Notes: generated from the sequence alone by a model not told the origin. A DNA stretch of 64,000 nucleotides from Aphanomyces cochlioides (GCA_019828595.1 JAHQRK010000001.1:4092001-4156000); one strand, 5' to 3'; positions 1-11,870 are shown, counted from the first letter of the stretch. Numbers and translations are program-made.

Positions 1-1
1 A

Positions 2-874
2 TTTTATGATTATTTGACGGCGAAAATAGCCCAAGTGTAGGGAAATTGGAACTCAACCCAGGAGCTCAGAAAATTTCGATCATACTTCTACGACACCTGG
101 CTGCCTCGTAATGGAGAATTCTCTCGACGAAATGAATTTCGCTTTTGGAAATGGCAGGTATATCACAGCGACAGTGGAAGTGCTGTGACAAACAATCCCA
201 ACGAGCATTTCAATGCTGAATTGAAAAAGGTACGTTTTGATAGAGATCAGATTCTTACACATGTTTTGTAGTTTATCAAGAATGAGTGACTGCATGTTCC
301 ACACCTGATTTAAGAAATATGCAATCTGCTGGCAACAGAGTCAAGAGCTCGTTCTACTTGGGCGACAGAAGTTACTGTAAGCGGAAGACTCAAAAGACAT
401 TATCAAAAGCTGCAAGTGTAAAATTTAATACAAGTGTCTGCTCTTTTGTCAGAAAATCCCATGACGTGGAGAGTTCGCCAGCTGGCAGCACAACGGGTGC
501 AATTGGATGACCAAGAACGGGTGAATTTTTCAACTGGTGTCTATCCTGAAATGAACCCAAGAAACCCAATCAGCAGAAATTTGCGCCGCCTTGAAGTACA
601 CCTCCAACCAACTACAAGGTGGGAGGTAATCCAAGAAAATGGTCGTGTGCGCTGCAGGTGTCTTGTCTGGGTGCGCAATTGCATATGCGTTCATTCGATT
701 GCTGTATGCTGTCGAATTGGCCAAATCCCACCTGGAATGGAGGGTGCTCCAAGAAAGTTGAGGAACCGAACGCGCCACGCACGACAGCGTGAAGATGCGA
801 ACGATGATGAATTCTTGGATGGAAATCTACATGGACGTCCGAGAAGCAATCGCGGCGCCTTGCATTTGGAGTAG
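2..874 (+). pseudogene. Broken MULE (Mutator-like) transposase, C-terminal part
   Basis: One reading frame runs through the segment but is broken by stops at 38, 287, 311 and 419. Near 195-229 it reads TNNPNEHFNAELKK, the Asn-Asn-x-x-Glu-x-Phe-Asn signature seen at the end of the MULE transposase catalytic domain. Near 640-690 it contains C-x-C-x8-C-x-H (CRC...CVH), a SWIM zinc finger, the usual C-terminal domain of these transposases. The stretch 230-271 starts GTACGT and ends TAG, so it could be a 42-nt intron; it is also a multiple of three with a stop. Only the C-terminal part is in the window and the gene is dead. MULE family assignment is by motif only. Confidence 0.7.
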
Positions 875-1009
875 ACAACTCCCTCTGAATAGTTCCTATG
901 ACATTTTGTGCATTAAACAAATACACCTCTTTGTATGATCTATCTATCCCTTCTTGCTCACCGACTCAAGATAGTAGATCTGAATATCATCCAAACTCTT
1001 GACACTATC

Positions 1010-2525
1010 TACGGCATCGCTAGCTGGCTTGGTTTGGCCCGAGAGCATTACGACAAATTAACCGCCGCCGTTTTAGCTTGTTTCGCAGTACATTGTACGC
1101 TCCATCATCGCTCGTTTAACTGGCATCGTTGTAGAACTCTACGATTAATGCTTTTCTCGCCCTCTCCGCTCTCATTCGGCTCAGCAGAGCATTCCATCAT
1201 GGCTGGTTGACCTGGCATCGACTTTGAACACCACAATCAATTGTTCACCGCACCTCCGCTGGCTGTCTCTACTTTAGTGCGTACCATCATCGCCCGTTGG
1301 TTTGAAATCTTTGTAGCACACTACTGTCAACAACTTACCGCCGATTCAACTTGCTCTCTTCACTACTGTGCGTTCCTTCATCACTTGTTGCCAGACATAG
1401 ATCTAGAGCACTAAGTTCACTAACTTGCGGCACTCTCGGCTTACTCTCTACACAAACTATGGTTCCATCATCGTTGGCTGATCTGACTTGCTCTTCACAC
1501 TGCAGTACGCTTCTTTATCGCTCAATGTCCTGGCAACGCTGTAGAACACTACAATTAATGCCTTTTTCACCCTCTCGCCTGTCATTCTTGTTCACAGTAC
1601 GTCCCATCATCGCTCGTTGACCTGAAATAGTTCTAGATCACAATCATGTGTGCCTTGGTGCAGTCTCGGCTTGCCCTCTCTACACTTTCGTGCGTACTAT
1701 CATCGCTCGTCGACTTAACTTCACTGTAGCACACTACAGTCACTGACTTTCCGCCCTCTTAGCTTGCTCTCTGCACTACAGTACGTGTCGCTATCGCTGG
1801 TCGACCTGAAGTCGTTCCAATACAGCACAATCGATACATCGCTGCTTCTCGGCTTGCTCGCTACAGTTCAGTACGTGTCATCATCGCTAATTGTCCTGGC
1901 GTCGTTGTAGAAAACAAGCTATGCCTCACAGTCCTCTCGGCTTTGATTCAACCCTACAATTCCACGTTTACTTGCCGACCTATTATAGTTAAAGAACACT
2001 AGAAAGAATAACTTGCTTCAGTGTTGGCGTACTTTCTGCATTTCAGTGCGTAACATCATCGCTCGTGGACTTGAAATCGTTGTAGAACACAACAATCACA
2101 ACATTTTCGCCCTGTCAGCTTGTTCTCTACAACACAGGACGATTCATCACCACTGGTTGACCTGGCATCGTTTTAGAACACTACAATCAATGCTTGTCCC
2201 TGGTTGACCTGACATCGTTGCATAATACAACAATCAATGCTTTGCCGACCTCTTGGCATTCTTTCTGGTTTTCACTACGTCTGATGATCGCTTGTAGACC
2301 TGACATAGTTCAAGATCATAACAATCAATGATTCTCCAAATATCGGCTTGCTTTCAACACTACGGTACCCGTTTCATCATCATGGTTCATCTGACATAGG
2401 TCTAGAGCACTAAAACCAATGCCTTGCCTCCATCTCTGTTTTATTGTGCTCTGCAGTGCATTCCATCATTGCTGGTTCGCCTCACATCGTCCAAGAACAC
2501 ACCATACACTGATCCGTCAACGCTT
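1010..2525. repeat. Diverged tandem array, ~91-bp unit, about 17 copies
   Basis: A recurring block CATCATCGCT[C/G]GTTGACC, then GGCATCGTTGTAGAACAC, CAATCAATGCTT, CCCTCTCGGCTTGCTCTC and a CAGTACGT-like end repeats through the segment. The CATCAT landmark falls at about 1103, 1195, 1285, 1379, 1466, 1605, 1698, 1788, 1879, 2054, 2145, 2375 and 2464. Intervals are 87-94 bp or multiples, with internal deletions near 1513 and 2198. Units are strongly diverged, so the array is old. The short open frames in it follow the repeat and do not look coding. Confidence 0.85.
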
Positions 2526-2757
2526 TACAATCCACGGAACGACGACGATCCACGCAGTTCTCATTTTTAACGTAACTATCCGGTCCCAAGCTTCGCATGT
2601 TTGAGGTGCAGTGCTTCCACTCCAGTGGAACCTCTGCAGTTGAAGTGTATTGTGCATTTGAATGTTGTCCTTAACATCTTGTTTAAAATTCTTCAGTTTT
2701 TTGTAGCAGGCACACAGACCCTGATCGATGATAAAAAGTCCTTGCTGCGAAATGAGG

Positions 2758-3120
2758 TACAGTCATGGCTCGATTTAGTGAACCCTTCAACAATATAAAA
2801 TATTACAGTTATCGTGTTCCACACGGGTAATGATTATGAAAGGTAATTTCTACTACCTCGTAGTGCCCATCGAAATGAGCCGTGAAGTTCACAACAACAT
2901 CCAAAGCATTCAGTGAATTATTCATGACATCAACCAACAACCGCCAAATCTCAGTACCGTTTGGGTCATCTGCAATTCCCTTCGTGTGGCCATCGACGTC
3001 TGTGGTGTTCAAACGACTTGAATAAACTCTATATTATTATAACTTGTTGCATCTGACTGTATATTAATTTTAAAAGTATATTCATTTTCAGTGGGTTCAC
3101 TAAATCGAGCCATGACTGTA
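2758..3120. mobile_element. MITE with 26-bp terminal inverted repeats and TA duplications
   Basis: The left end at 2758-2785 reads TACAGTCATGGCTCGATTTA and continues GTGAACCC. The exact reverse complement ends at 3120 (GGGTTCAC...GACTGTA). Both ends abut TA, as for Tc1/mariner/pogo-type insertions. The 363-bp element has no convincing transposase. A minus-strand open frame of 67 codons (3012-2809) fills part of the interior but is not recognised and may be captured or chance sequence. Confidence 0.85.
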
Positions 3121-3401
3121 GTGCGACTGCTCTCACCCAAATGTTTTCTTCGCCGTTCCTCCAGCACATGCTCTTGCGCCAACCTCTACTTGCCGAGGAT
3201 ATTTCCCTTCAATTCCCCAATAATGTATGTGAAAGTAGGATAATTCCCGCGATGAATGGATCATTGTACTGTAGTGGAGTAATTTGTTACATTTTCCTGT
3301 GATTCCCCGATGTCAGTCTGAAGTTCCTTATTTTCGGTTTGTACGTTTTCTGTACTAGTCGGCGAAAAGTAAAAGGAACAGTGCGAAGAAAGCAAGTATC
3401 C

Positions 3402-3478
3402 CACGAAAGAACACCGTACACCAACCAGTTCAAGTGGGATATCATTTCAATTTATGCGCAACAAGGGCTAAGTTTTAG
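3402..3478 (+). other. Possible N-terminal fragment of a transposase, before a short intron
   Basis: The frame reads like the helix-turn-helix start of an IS630/Tc1-type transposase (TPYTNQFKWDIISIYAQQG, then LSFR). It is followed at 3479-3515 by a 37-nt segment beginning GTAAAT and ending TTTGCAG that could be an intron. The frame after it closes within about 75 nt. This is a weak call from pattern alone. Confidence 0.2.
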
Positions 3479-3515
3479 GTAAATACTCGATTCTGATTGA
3501 CTGAGCGATTTGCAG

Positions 3516-5310
3516 ATCGATTTGGAAAATCGATACATTTCGGACCCCCCCTTCACAATTTCGAATGAAATTGACAATATTGATTGTTAATGCTATCGAT
3601 TGAAGAGCCAAGACAAAAATATATTTGAGTTTATAATTATTTTCTACATCTATCAACGCTTCTTGTTGTCCATCACATTTCTTAGCCTAGTCTATAAGGC
3701 AAAGGATAATCATTGTACTCTATTGACGAGAACACCGTTCACCTGTTGCTCAAGCCTTCTTTCCCTGGATAGGACTTTGTCACAGTGGAGCTCCCGCAGT
3801 AGCGGCATGAGTGTAGAATGGTGTAATCAATGGCCTTGGCAGCCCCCCGCGAAGCAGGCTTAAGACGAAGACTGTGCACATGGTTGCAACTTGGAAAATG
3901 GTCGTCGGGAAAAATACCGCAAATCCTTGACAGGCGATGACATTCTGTCAAACTGTGGTTATATTTCCATCATATCAAGAGTCAATTTGACTCCAGAATT
4001 TGTCTCAGGACATGAAACAGAATTCGGATTCTGTTATATTCTTAATTGCATTAGTAAATGTATTAAAATTCAAAGCAATCTTTCGCTTCAATGAAAATTT
4101 CATTGCAAGAATAAATTGCCTTTATAAAATAACGATTCTTTTCCTCGGAAACTTACAAATTTTCAAAGGTCCAATGGTCAAATTGAAATATGGTAATAAT
4201 ATTTTTTGAAGACAAACATAATAATATAAATATAAAGGAGTTGAAGACGAGGAAATAGCCAGGCTCCTGCATTGGAGCCAGATTTTAATGCGCCCAAAGA
4301 GGGTTTGATTTATTTGAGAAACCATATGTCTGTTTGAAGTGCACGTTATGACAGTGGAATGATCTGATGGATTGATTTTTCGGCATTCATTAACTATTTG
4401 AGGGTTGTGAAGCACTTTCGAACGGGCGAACGTACATTTTACAGACACGAGAGCGCTCGATTATCTATAATTAAGGCGCTTATCTAACTTGAATAATCGT
4501 GCGCCTACTTCACGAGCTGCATAGAGTAAAATTAACAAAGGAAAATTGTGTATCCAGCATCGCTGATAATGTAGCAGCCCTTGTGGGATAAAGAAACAAA
4601 CTTTCTGGCATCCTCCAAATAAATATGAGCAGGGCGTATATCCAACGATGAAGACAAATTGAAATTCTTCGACAACTTGAAATATGGAGAAGAGTCACCT
4701 TTTACAGAACCAATCATACCCATGCTTCGGCGAAATGTCGATTACAGGGAATGATGCTGAGTAGAGTTCGCGTGTTTTACTCCGATTATTCCCAAAATTG
4801 AAGGTATTTAATGAAGCTCAACTAAATCAACCGTTGTGATTCCGTAAACACAAACGATATGAACATCCGGATTTTTGGTGGGAAAATTTTGAATGATTTC
4901 GCCCTCAACTGACTTGATTCCCCCATTTCACTTCGAGATTTGCAGCCGTGACTGACCAGCAGCCTGTCGACGTAGGTCGAAACGACCTACTACGTCACTA
5001 AGAGTGTTCATACACGTCGGTCATGACGACGAACAAAGGTGCATCGTTTGGTGCATGCGAGTGGGGCTGCTCATGGAAAGGGCCGAGTGTAAGCATTGCA
5101 CTCAGGCCATGAAGCTCGAGCCTCGAAAAGTGGTGGCATCCGATGGCGTTGCCATGGCCAGCAGTGCGATAATATGAACTCAGCGCGCGCGAACGATCAT
5201 ATTTTAAGAACTCACGACTCAAACTTACAGTTCAGGTGAGACTCCTCTTTGACTGAGCTTCACAAAAGCCAGTGATGAAAGCAGCTCATGAGAAGCAGAT
5301 TTCAGTTAAG
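3516..5310. other. AT-rich intergenic stretch, no gene supported
   Basis: No transposase, repeat pair or long open frame can be supported here. A minus-strand frame at 4723-4532 has protein-like composition (…LDIRPAHIYLEDARKF…) and could be a remnant of an unknown gene, but nothing recognisable flanks it. Confidence 0.5.
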
Positions 5311-5935
5311 TATGCAATAAAGTTTTGCAATCCATGCCGCGAGATCTGCAAACAGGAGCTTGAGCGTGGAGATATTAATGTATGTAATTTTGAGAGCGCT
5401 TAACATAACGTATCCTATTCTGGATCGGTGGTGTTGGAACCGTCGTTGAGATCGACGAAACGTCGCTCAAGAAGAAACTCAAACACAATCGTGGAACTCG
5501 GTATGAGGACCACTGGTTGTTTGAAGGTGTCGTGCGTAACACCGGTCGTTGGTTTGGTTGCCTCGTGGGTGGCGACCGTACGAAAAAAACCTTGTCGGAA
5601 TTGATTGCCAAGGACATTGCTCCTGGCACAACAAGCATTTTCGACAAGTTTTCTGCGTATGTGTCGCCTTATGCACGCCACACCCTCGAAAACAACCCAC
5701 TATAGCGCGATAAGGGTTATATCCACTTGTGGGTAAATCACTCAAGAAATTTTGTTCCCTACACAGGAGCACACACCCAAACAATCGAAAGTGTTTGGGA
5801 GCTGAGGATCAAGCGATTTTTGAAAGCCATGCGTGGAATCTGCTTTGTTGTCATTGTATGTCAATGAGTATTTGTGGCGATGCTGGTTTTTCCCTAAGCG
5901 ACCAACTGACAGCATGTTCACATTTGAGTTGTAGA
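5311..5935 (+). pseudogene. Broken Merlin-type (ISXO2/IS1016-like) transposase
   Basis: The frame at 5409-5863 shows the pattern of the ISXO2-like DDE transposase domain: VVEIDET (first Asp), a G-x-V-x-R core, a D-R-T-K-K-T-L-x-x-L-I block, PGTTSIFDKFSAY (second Asp), then [11 protein letters not shown] and [11 protein letters not shown] (final Glu). These domains characterise the eukaryotic Merlin superfamily. An in-frame TAG at 5703-5705 interrupts it and a frameshift near 5850 moves the end ([14 protein letters not shown]) to another frame. An N-terminal Cys-containing piece around 5311-5370 is in yet another frame. Terminal repeats were not identified. Confidence 0.7.
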
Positions 5936-6042
5936 TGCATCAATCGCTCCAGACCCTTCGAAATTTTCTCGGTAAAGCTAAGGGTGCCATGATCCGATTG
6001 TTTGTTGATTTGAGGGATGTGGAAGGTCTCAAAGTTTTGGAG

Positions 6043-6816
6043 TTACTGTTCTTCAACGTGCATCACTTCTGGCTGGAGTTGATCCAGGGCCCATGTAACT
6101 TGCGGGTCTAGGCGAGGTTCCTGGTGGTGGAAAACTTTGCTTACAGCATTTCCAAGGAACTCGCCATCAAAAGTAACATCACGTGCAATTAGAAACATGT
6201 TATTATGAATATCTAATAGACGATATCCTTTGTAGTCTTCTGCTATTCCTAGGAATCGACACTTCATAGACCTAGATGAGAGCTTCTTGTCTGATCGAAG
6301 CTCTTGCGGTATGTGTGCGTAACACACACATCCCCACATATGAATGCGACTTAAATCAGGAAGGACACCATGAACACATTCATACGGTGTCTTGTCGCTC
6401 AGACGCTTGGAAGGTGTGAGATTTTGGATATACGTAGCATAAATCAATGCTTCGGGCCACCACTTTGCATTCATACTAGCATCTAAAAGCAGGCATCTAA
6501 CTTTAGCAAACTTTGACTGGTGATCTCTCTCAGCAGACCCATTCTCCTCGGGTGAATATCGATTAGGCTTTTCATATTTAATACCCAGTTCATTGTAGAA
6601 TTTAAGAAGCGACCTGTTGTTGAACTCAGTGCCTCCATCAGTTCACACTCGGCGAATGACCTTGTCTATTTGTCTTTGAACCCGATTCACAAAGTCTTTA
6701 GTAGTATTAGGAATTGTGTCCTTAGTCTTGTGCAAGGATGCCCATCGATAAGACGACGCATCGTCTACGACGGAGCAGTAGTAGCGAATGTCGCTAGTTG
6801 TGCCGTACAATCCTGT
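6043..6816 (-). pseudogene. Copia integrase core, interrupted
   Basis: The frame from about 6662 reads TDGGTEFNN and YSPEENGSAERDHQ, corresponding to the second Asp and the Glu of the D,D35E integrase core. It is followed by WWPEALIYATYIQN and RFLGIAEDYKGYRLLD, the conserved region that leads into reverse transcriptase. A TGA stands just before TDGGTEF. Sequence similarity ends at about 6043. Confidence 0.7.
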
Positions 6817-7815
6817 TTACTTAAGTGGCCCACATGTGTCCATGTGTAGAGATCCCAAAGGATCAGGATGTCTAGATCCAACACGTCGCTTATAGGACAT
6901 GCGTTTGTGCTTAGCTATAACACAAGTCTTACAAAACATCTTTATATCTTTTAGACTATCGACATGCAGATGAGGTAGACCTTTTATCTTTCCAGACGTC
7001 AACATACGAGTTAGAGTTTCTGTGTTCACGTGGCCTAGTCTCACATGCCACTCACGAAAGAGCTCGTTTGCTCGATTCACGTTTGTTATTACAGTCTGGC
7101 GAGTTGGTGCATGTTTAATTGCATGACAAATAATCTGACGCTCATTAATCGAATGACTTCTAACGTAATAGGCACCGCTGATACAGCTAGCGATGAACTG
7201 TAGTGAACTATCCTTAAGTACATACTTGTACGTCCCGCAGGCGCTGTCAACGATGAAATATCCACACTGTTTTAATCGACTTTCACTTAGTATATTAGCT
7301 TTAGCACCGGGCACATAGGCTACATGGAGGAATGTGAATTCTCGTAGTCCTTGAGGAGACTGAAACCAGAGCTTTGCTACACCTATGTATGTGCTGTCCA
7401 GATCTTTCCCGTCGCCAAACTTAAACACAAAACCAGAGAGTTTATTAGACTTAACTAGGTAGTCTGCATCACCTGTCATGTGATGACCACATCCTCCGTT
7501 CAGAGCCCATTCACTTCTGCTCATAGAACGTAATGTTAATATATGTGATAGGTGTGTCGAAATTACCTGATCCAGCCCCACAGACAGAGTCTTCATGGAG
7601 GCTGCAACGGTTTCCATGCGTGAAGTGGCCGTCGTTTCGGTAACGAGAGCTGGGGAATATTGCATGATATCATCTCCAATCTCGTCGTCGTCGCCAAAAA
7701 GTTGATCTTCATACGACTTGGTCGAGTCAATGTCGGGAATCTCGACTTCAATTCTGGAGTTGGCCATAGAGGGTAGGGCCACCTCCTCGCGGGTGGTGAT
7801 GACACCACAGAGCAC
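6817..7815 (-). pseudogene. Copia protease remnant and integrase zinc-binding region
   Basis: The open frame carries WALNGGCGHHMTG where active copia proteases have W-x-L-D-[ST]-G; the catalytic Asp is Asn here, so the protease is predicted dead. Further on it has the GAG-pre-integrase HHCC pattern: WHVRLGH, then CKTCVIAKHKR. It ends at DPLGSLHMDTCGPLK, just at the first catalytic Asp region of the integrase core. The frame stays open for 332 codons even though neighbouring parts are broken. Confidence 0.7.
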
Positions 7816-7873
7816 CTATTCTTGAGTCACATCGCGACCTCTGGGTGTCGAGTCTTGGATCTTTCTTGGGACT

Positions 7874-8906
7874 TCATAGATGTTGGAACGGACCCATCCC
7901 CGGCTGAAGTCGTCTTGACGCTTCGGGCACTTCCACTTGGCATGGTCCTGGCCAGCGACATTGTACTTCCCTTCGCAGTAGAAGCATTTCATTCCTTGAG
8001 GCGTCGGACGCGCGTTGGCTTTGCCTTGACCGCCATCGTGTCGCTTGTTTTTGATTGGCCGAAATATTGCCTTTTTTCATTGTTTCGCTTTCCTGACCCC
8101 TGATTGGACAATTTTCCAACATTGTTCACAGGCACTTCCCATGGTCAAAATAGCCGATTTTCTTTTTTGACCGAAAACGCCCACCAATTTTGTCTCAACA
8201 TCAGACAGGGTAAAGGAAGAGTCATATTTAATCTGTGCACCATAAAATTGAGAAGGTAATTCATTCAATGCCAAATAAATAAGCATATCATCAGTGACAC
8301 TATCTCGTCCCAAGTGCTGTTGGGACTGTGCATTGATCAAATTCTTTAGGGGCTGCATCTCACAAAACCATGGCTGAATATTGTCAAATGATTTTTGAGT
8401 CATTTTGACTAATTGTCCTATGTAATTAGTCACAGCTGTTACGTTAGAAATCCCTTATCGCCGATTCACCTCAGCCCAAACTTCATGCACAGGAGTCTTT
8501 GAGTCAGTCGTATCTCGTAATTGTTGAACGAAAGACTTAGGAAGAATAGCTAAGAGATAAAATCGAACCTTTTGCTCGGTTCTCTTTCTATTGTATGCAT
8601 GCCACTGATCATGAACCTCATTACCAGTAGATTCTACAGGAGGCACACATGTCAACCAGTCTCGAATTTGATACGTGGTTCTTATAACATTTTAGGTTCC
8701 CTAAAATAGTTTCCTGTCATCTCTAGAGTAAGTCCCACTAAATAACCAATGAAACCTTTGGACCAAACACGAAACAAGGCCTTCTTTCCGTCAAATGCCA
8801 GAAGAGCCAAGTCCGCAGGAAGAGATTGTTTCACAGAAGAAGCAGCAGGAATAGTCATACTTGAAATAATAAATATAACAATCACACACACGCAGAAAGC
8901 ACGCAA
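7874..8906 (-). pseudogene. Copia gag (UBN2-like), with zinc knuckle, frameshifted
   Basis: The most likely start is the Met of MTIPAASSVKQSLPADLALL (about 8858). The chain is spread over three frames (8906-8682, 8655-8455, 8433-8077). The middle shows the copia gag pattern around LIYLALNELPSQF. At about 7990-7930 another frame gives a zinc-knuckle-like CFYCEGKY…HAKWKC, a CX2C…HX4C motif with a longer spacer than the usual CX4H. Gag forms the particle and packages element RNA. Frame changes show it is not functional. Confidence 0.6.
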
Positions 8907-9228
8907 TAGAAAAGGGTATACACAATACGTAGAGCTAGAAGGAGCTCAGCTCCGAGGAAGCAAATTGAGTAGTGAGCATTCATCTTCACATCATAGCTGA
9001 TGCACGCCGTGAAGCATAACCAACCATCAACATATGATAATGTGACAAATGTTACATTAAATATGATTGGTTGATGCTATTGTTACTGTAAAACCTCCAA
9101 TAGTACCCCGGGGGTACTAAGTTAGTACCCTCCCCAGAGGGGGGGTCCAATTAGAAAAAGCCTTTTTGAAATTATATTCGACATAGACACTAAATATAGA
9201 TTTTACCAGGTATCAATGTAAACAGTCA

Positions 9229-10550
9229 ATGCAATTCAATCCGAGTTTGATGGACAGGAAGAAGGCAAAGGCGATACCTATCGAGACCAAGCTTGACGCC
9301 ATCTCCTATGCAAAACTCTTTGGAGTTCGAACAGCTGCCAAGAAGTATGGTGTTGACCCAGCATGCATTCGAGACTGGAAATCAAAAGAACAACAACTCA
9401 CGAAGGCCAACCGCTATGGAAAGCGGCTTTCTGGTGGTGGCAGAAGCCTTACAAGTACACAACTAGACGAGATACTTTTTGACAGGATCCTCTATGACCG
9501 ATCCCAGCACCTCCGTGTCACACGAGCTATGATAGTGTCATGGGGACAGGAGCTGGCATCGGACATGGAGATTCCTCTCAAGTGTTCGAACGGATGGCTG
9601 GACAAGTTTTTGAACCGCCACAACTTTGTCATCCGAAAAGGCACAAGAAAGCCAACTCTCCCATCGCAAGAAATCGTTCGCCGCGCTGTTGCTTTCGTCA
9701 ACCATGTACGCAAACTCTTGCAAGACCACAATGTTCCCAAGTCCAATATCTACAACTTTGATGAAACAGCGTTTTCTTTGACCACACCAAGCAAACAACC
9801 ATTGACATTCGTGGCACAATGGATGTCCCAATTCGTTCGTCTGGTCTTGAAAAGTCACGAATCACTGCGGTCTTCGCTGCAAGTGCTATTGGGAAGAAGT
9901 TGCCACCATGCATTTTGTTGAAGTCAAAAGACGCTACCTTTTGTGGTATCCAAAACAACAATGGACTTGTACAATGCTCGACGCCCAATGCATGGATGAA
10001 TGGCCCGACATTTATTGAGTACGTCCGTTTTACGTTTGCATTTCATCCTCGCCCCCTTTTGCTTGTTTTCGACAGCGCTCCAAGCCACCTGTCCCGCCAA
10101 GTCAAAGAATTCCTGCACTCTCAAGACATATTGTTTGCTGTTGTTCCTGGTGGCTTAACGGGATTTTTGCAGCCTGCAGATGTCAGTTGGTTTAAGCCAC
10201 TGAAGGATGCATTGGCGAGAGAAATTGATGCTTGGAAGAGAAGTGGTGACTTTGTGTATACTTCTGGTAATCGTGTTAAAGCCCCTGACGTGGCTGTTTA
10301 TGGTAAGTGGATTAAAGCGGCTTGGACACGAATTGGTGTCGAAAATGTTGTGAAAAGTTTTGAGTGCTGCTTCCTTGGAAGCGATGATCAACTGCTATTG
10401 GGAAACAACAAGGACTTGGGTCCTGATTTCATTGCTAGACTGAATGAGGGTCGAAACGATACTTTGGAAGGCCAGAGCAACGTCGAATTTGAAGTGATTG
10501 ATGACTTTGTGGATGATTTTGATGCTCTAGTAATCGATAAGGATGATTAA
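9229..10550 (+). pseudogene. pogo/Tigger transposase with a single frameshift
   Basis: The N-terminal ~130 residues hold two helix-turn-helix domains of the CENP-B kind (AAKKYGVDPACIRDWK, then SNGWLDKFLNRHNF). The DDE core has NFDETAF (first Asp, about 9757), LLLVFDSAPSHL (second Asp, about 10065) and GFLQPADVSWFKPLKD (third Asp), giving the DDD of pogo elements. The start frame (9229-9921) and the main frame (9819-10550) are different and meet near 9790-9803, just before TIDIRGTMDVPIR. The rest is intact, so one indel separates this copy from a full gene; a sequencing indel cannot be excluded. The tail is acidic (DDFVDDFDAL). Confidence 0.85.
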
Positions 10551-10790
10551 TGCACTTGAGCATTATCATGCATATATATTACTTTATACAGAAAATATAT
10601 TGTGTTTCGAAGGTTATGTTTTTATACAGTATAGTGGTATATTACCGAGGGTGCTAATAGAGTTTTCGCAGCTCGTTTTATGAAGTCTAATTATACTATA
10701 AAGCATAATATAATACAAATCTGTAATCCGCTGAAAAACCGATTTCGCACTTAAAAACAAGCCTTTGGATGTTATTATAGTATAATATCA

Positions 10791-11870
10791 ATGGTTCAGA
10801 GGTTTTGTTTCAAATTTCATTTTGAGTTGATAGCCATGGATTCTCGCTTGCTGGTTCTCGCTCTAGAGGATGGAGACGATGAAGCAATGCTATTGCTCCT
10901 TGATCGGTCCCTCAGAGAACGTCTCATGATACCGGATGAAAGATTCTGTATGGACTCGATTTGCGATCAGACGTGCCTTGCTTTGTTTAGATTTTCTATG
11001 CAAGGAATTACGCGCATGCTTTTGTCAATGAGGTTGCCTGATGTACTAGTTACCAGCGACAGAGACAAAATATGCACTTATGAGGCGCTTTTGATTGTTC
11101 TACGACGTTTGAGCTATCCTAATCGATGGATTGATATGGCGATGATGTTTGGTCGTAGTATTCCTTCACTTTGCAAAGTGTTTAATCATGCCGTCAACAT
11201 CCTCTATGATAAATATCATTCTAAGATTGAATTCGATAGTGCTTGTCTCTCTATGCTTGCTCATGAATCTAAACTTGCCATCTCTCGCAAGACCAAAATC
11301 GAGACCGATTGTGTCGCCTTCGTCGACGGCACAGTTCGCCCAATAGCCCGTCCTGTGTACTTCCAACAACAAGCCTACAATGGTCATAAACGTGTGCACT
11401 CCATCAAGTTCCAAAGCCTCACGATTGCTCACGGCCTTATCATCAGTATGTTTGGGCCCATCGAAGGGCGTCAACATGACGTTGCCCTTCTCCGCGAAAG
11501 TAACCTGGGCTCACACTGGCGTGCTGCTGTTCCCGAAGGCCACTACATCTACGGTGATCCTGCCTACCCCTTGCGCCCATGGCTCCTCAGTCCCTATAAG
11601 GCAGCAAAGTTAACTGCCAAGCAAACTCTCTACAACTCCAGCATGAGCTCTGTACGAGTCTCAGTAGAATGGTGCTTTGGCGACGTTCTCCGCTTTTGGG
11701 CCTTCCTTGACTACAGAAAGAATCTCAAAGTCTTTCTCTCTCCAGTGGCCAAGCTATACTTGACTGGAGTGCTTCTGACGAACTGCTTGACATGCGAGCG
11801 GGGCGGCAATCCAACAAGCCTCTTCTTTGGAGTCGATCCTCCTGAGCTTGAAGAGTATTTGGCGCTTTGA
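10791..11870 (+). CDS. PIF/Harbinger transposase (DDE_4/HARBI1-like)
   Basis: An uninterrupted 359-codon gene. Catalytic landmarks of the Harbinger nuclease are present: FVDGTVRPI (Asp, about 11318), YIYGDPAYPL (Asp, about 11550) and RVSVEWCFGDV (Glu, about 11660). HKRVHSIKFQSLT and GRQHDVALLRES are the usual blocks between them. The first ATG at 10791 gives MVQRFCF; a second at 10836 gives MDSRLLVLAL and is equally plausible. The enzyme cuts and joins the element ends in the nucleus, normally with the SANT-domain partner encoded convergently at 12819-12104. Length fits the family. It appears intact, but the partner is frameshifted. Confidence 0.85.
   Translation: MVQRFCFKFHFELIAMDSRLLVLALEDGDDEAMLLLLDRSLRERLMIPDERFCMDSICDQTCLALFRFSMQGITRMLLSMRLPDVLVTSDRDKICTYEALLIVLRRLSYPNRWIDMAMMFGRSIPSLCKVFNHAVNILYDKYHSKIEFDSACLSMLAHESKLAISRKTKIETDCVAFVDGTVRPIARPVYFQQQAYNGHKRVHSIKFQSLTIAHGLIISMFGPIEGRQHDVALLRESNLGSHWRAAVPEGHYIYGDPAYPLRPWLLSPYKAAKLTAKQTLYNSSMSSVRVSVEWCFGDVLRFWAFLDYRKNLKVFLSPVAKLYLTGVLLTNCLTCERGGNPTSLFFGVDPPELEEYLAL

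Larger units (their letters stand above)
6043..8906 (-). mobile_element. Truncated Ty1/copia retrotransposon (gag, protease, integrase)
   Basis: Read on the minus strand, gag (8906 to about 7874), a protease/pre-integrase segment (7815-6817) and an integrase core (about 6816-6043) follow one another, the Ty1/copia order. Reverse transcriptase and RNase H, which should follow integrase, are missing because the similarity stops at about 6043. No LTR pair could be found, so the copy is 3' truncated and dead. Confidence 0.8.

Noticed and set aside
1010..2525. CRISPR-like repeated units
   Set aside because: Units are contiguous, diverged and have no constant-repeat/variable-spacer pattern; the DNA is eukaryotic.
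935..2604. Several 60-90-codon plus-strand frames in the tandem array
   Set aside because: They follow the repeat periodicity and share no protein features; considered by-products.
4532..4723. A small minus-strand host gene
   Set aside because: Protein-like but short, without start context, neighbours or recognisable motif.
8907..9085. 5' LTR of the copia element at 6-9 kb
   Set aside because: No second copy in the window and no clear TG...CA borders or primer-binding site.
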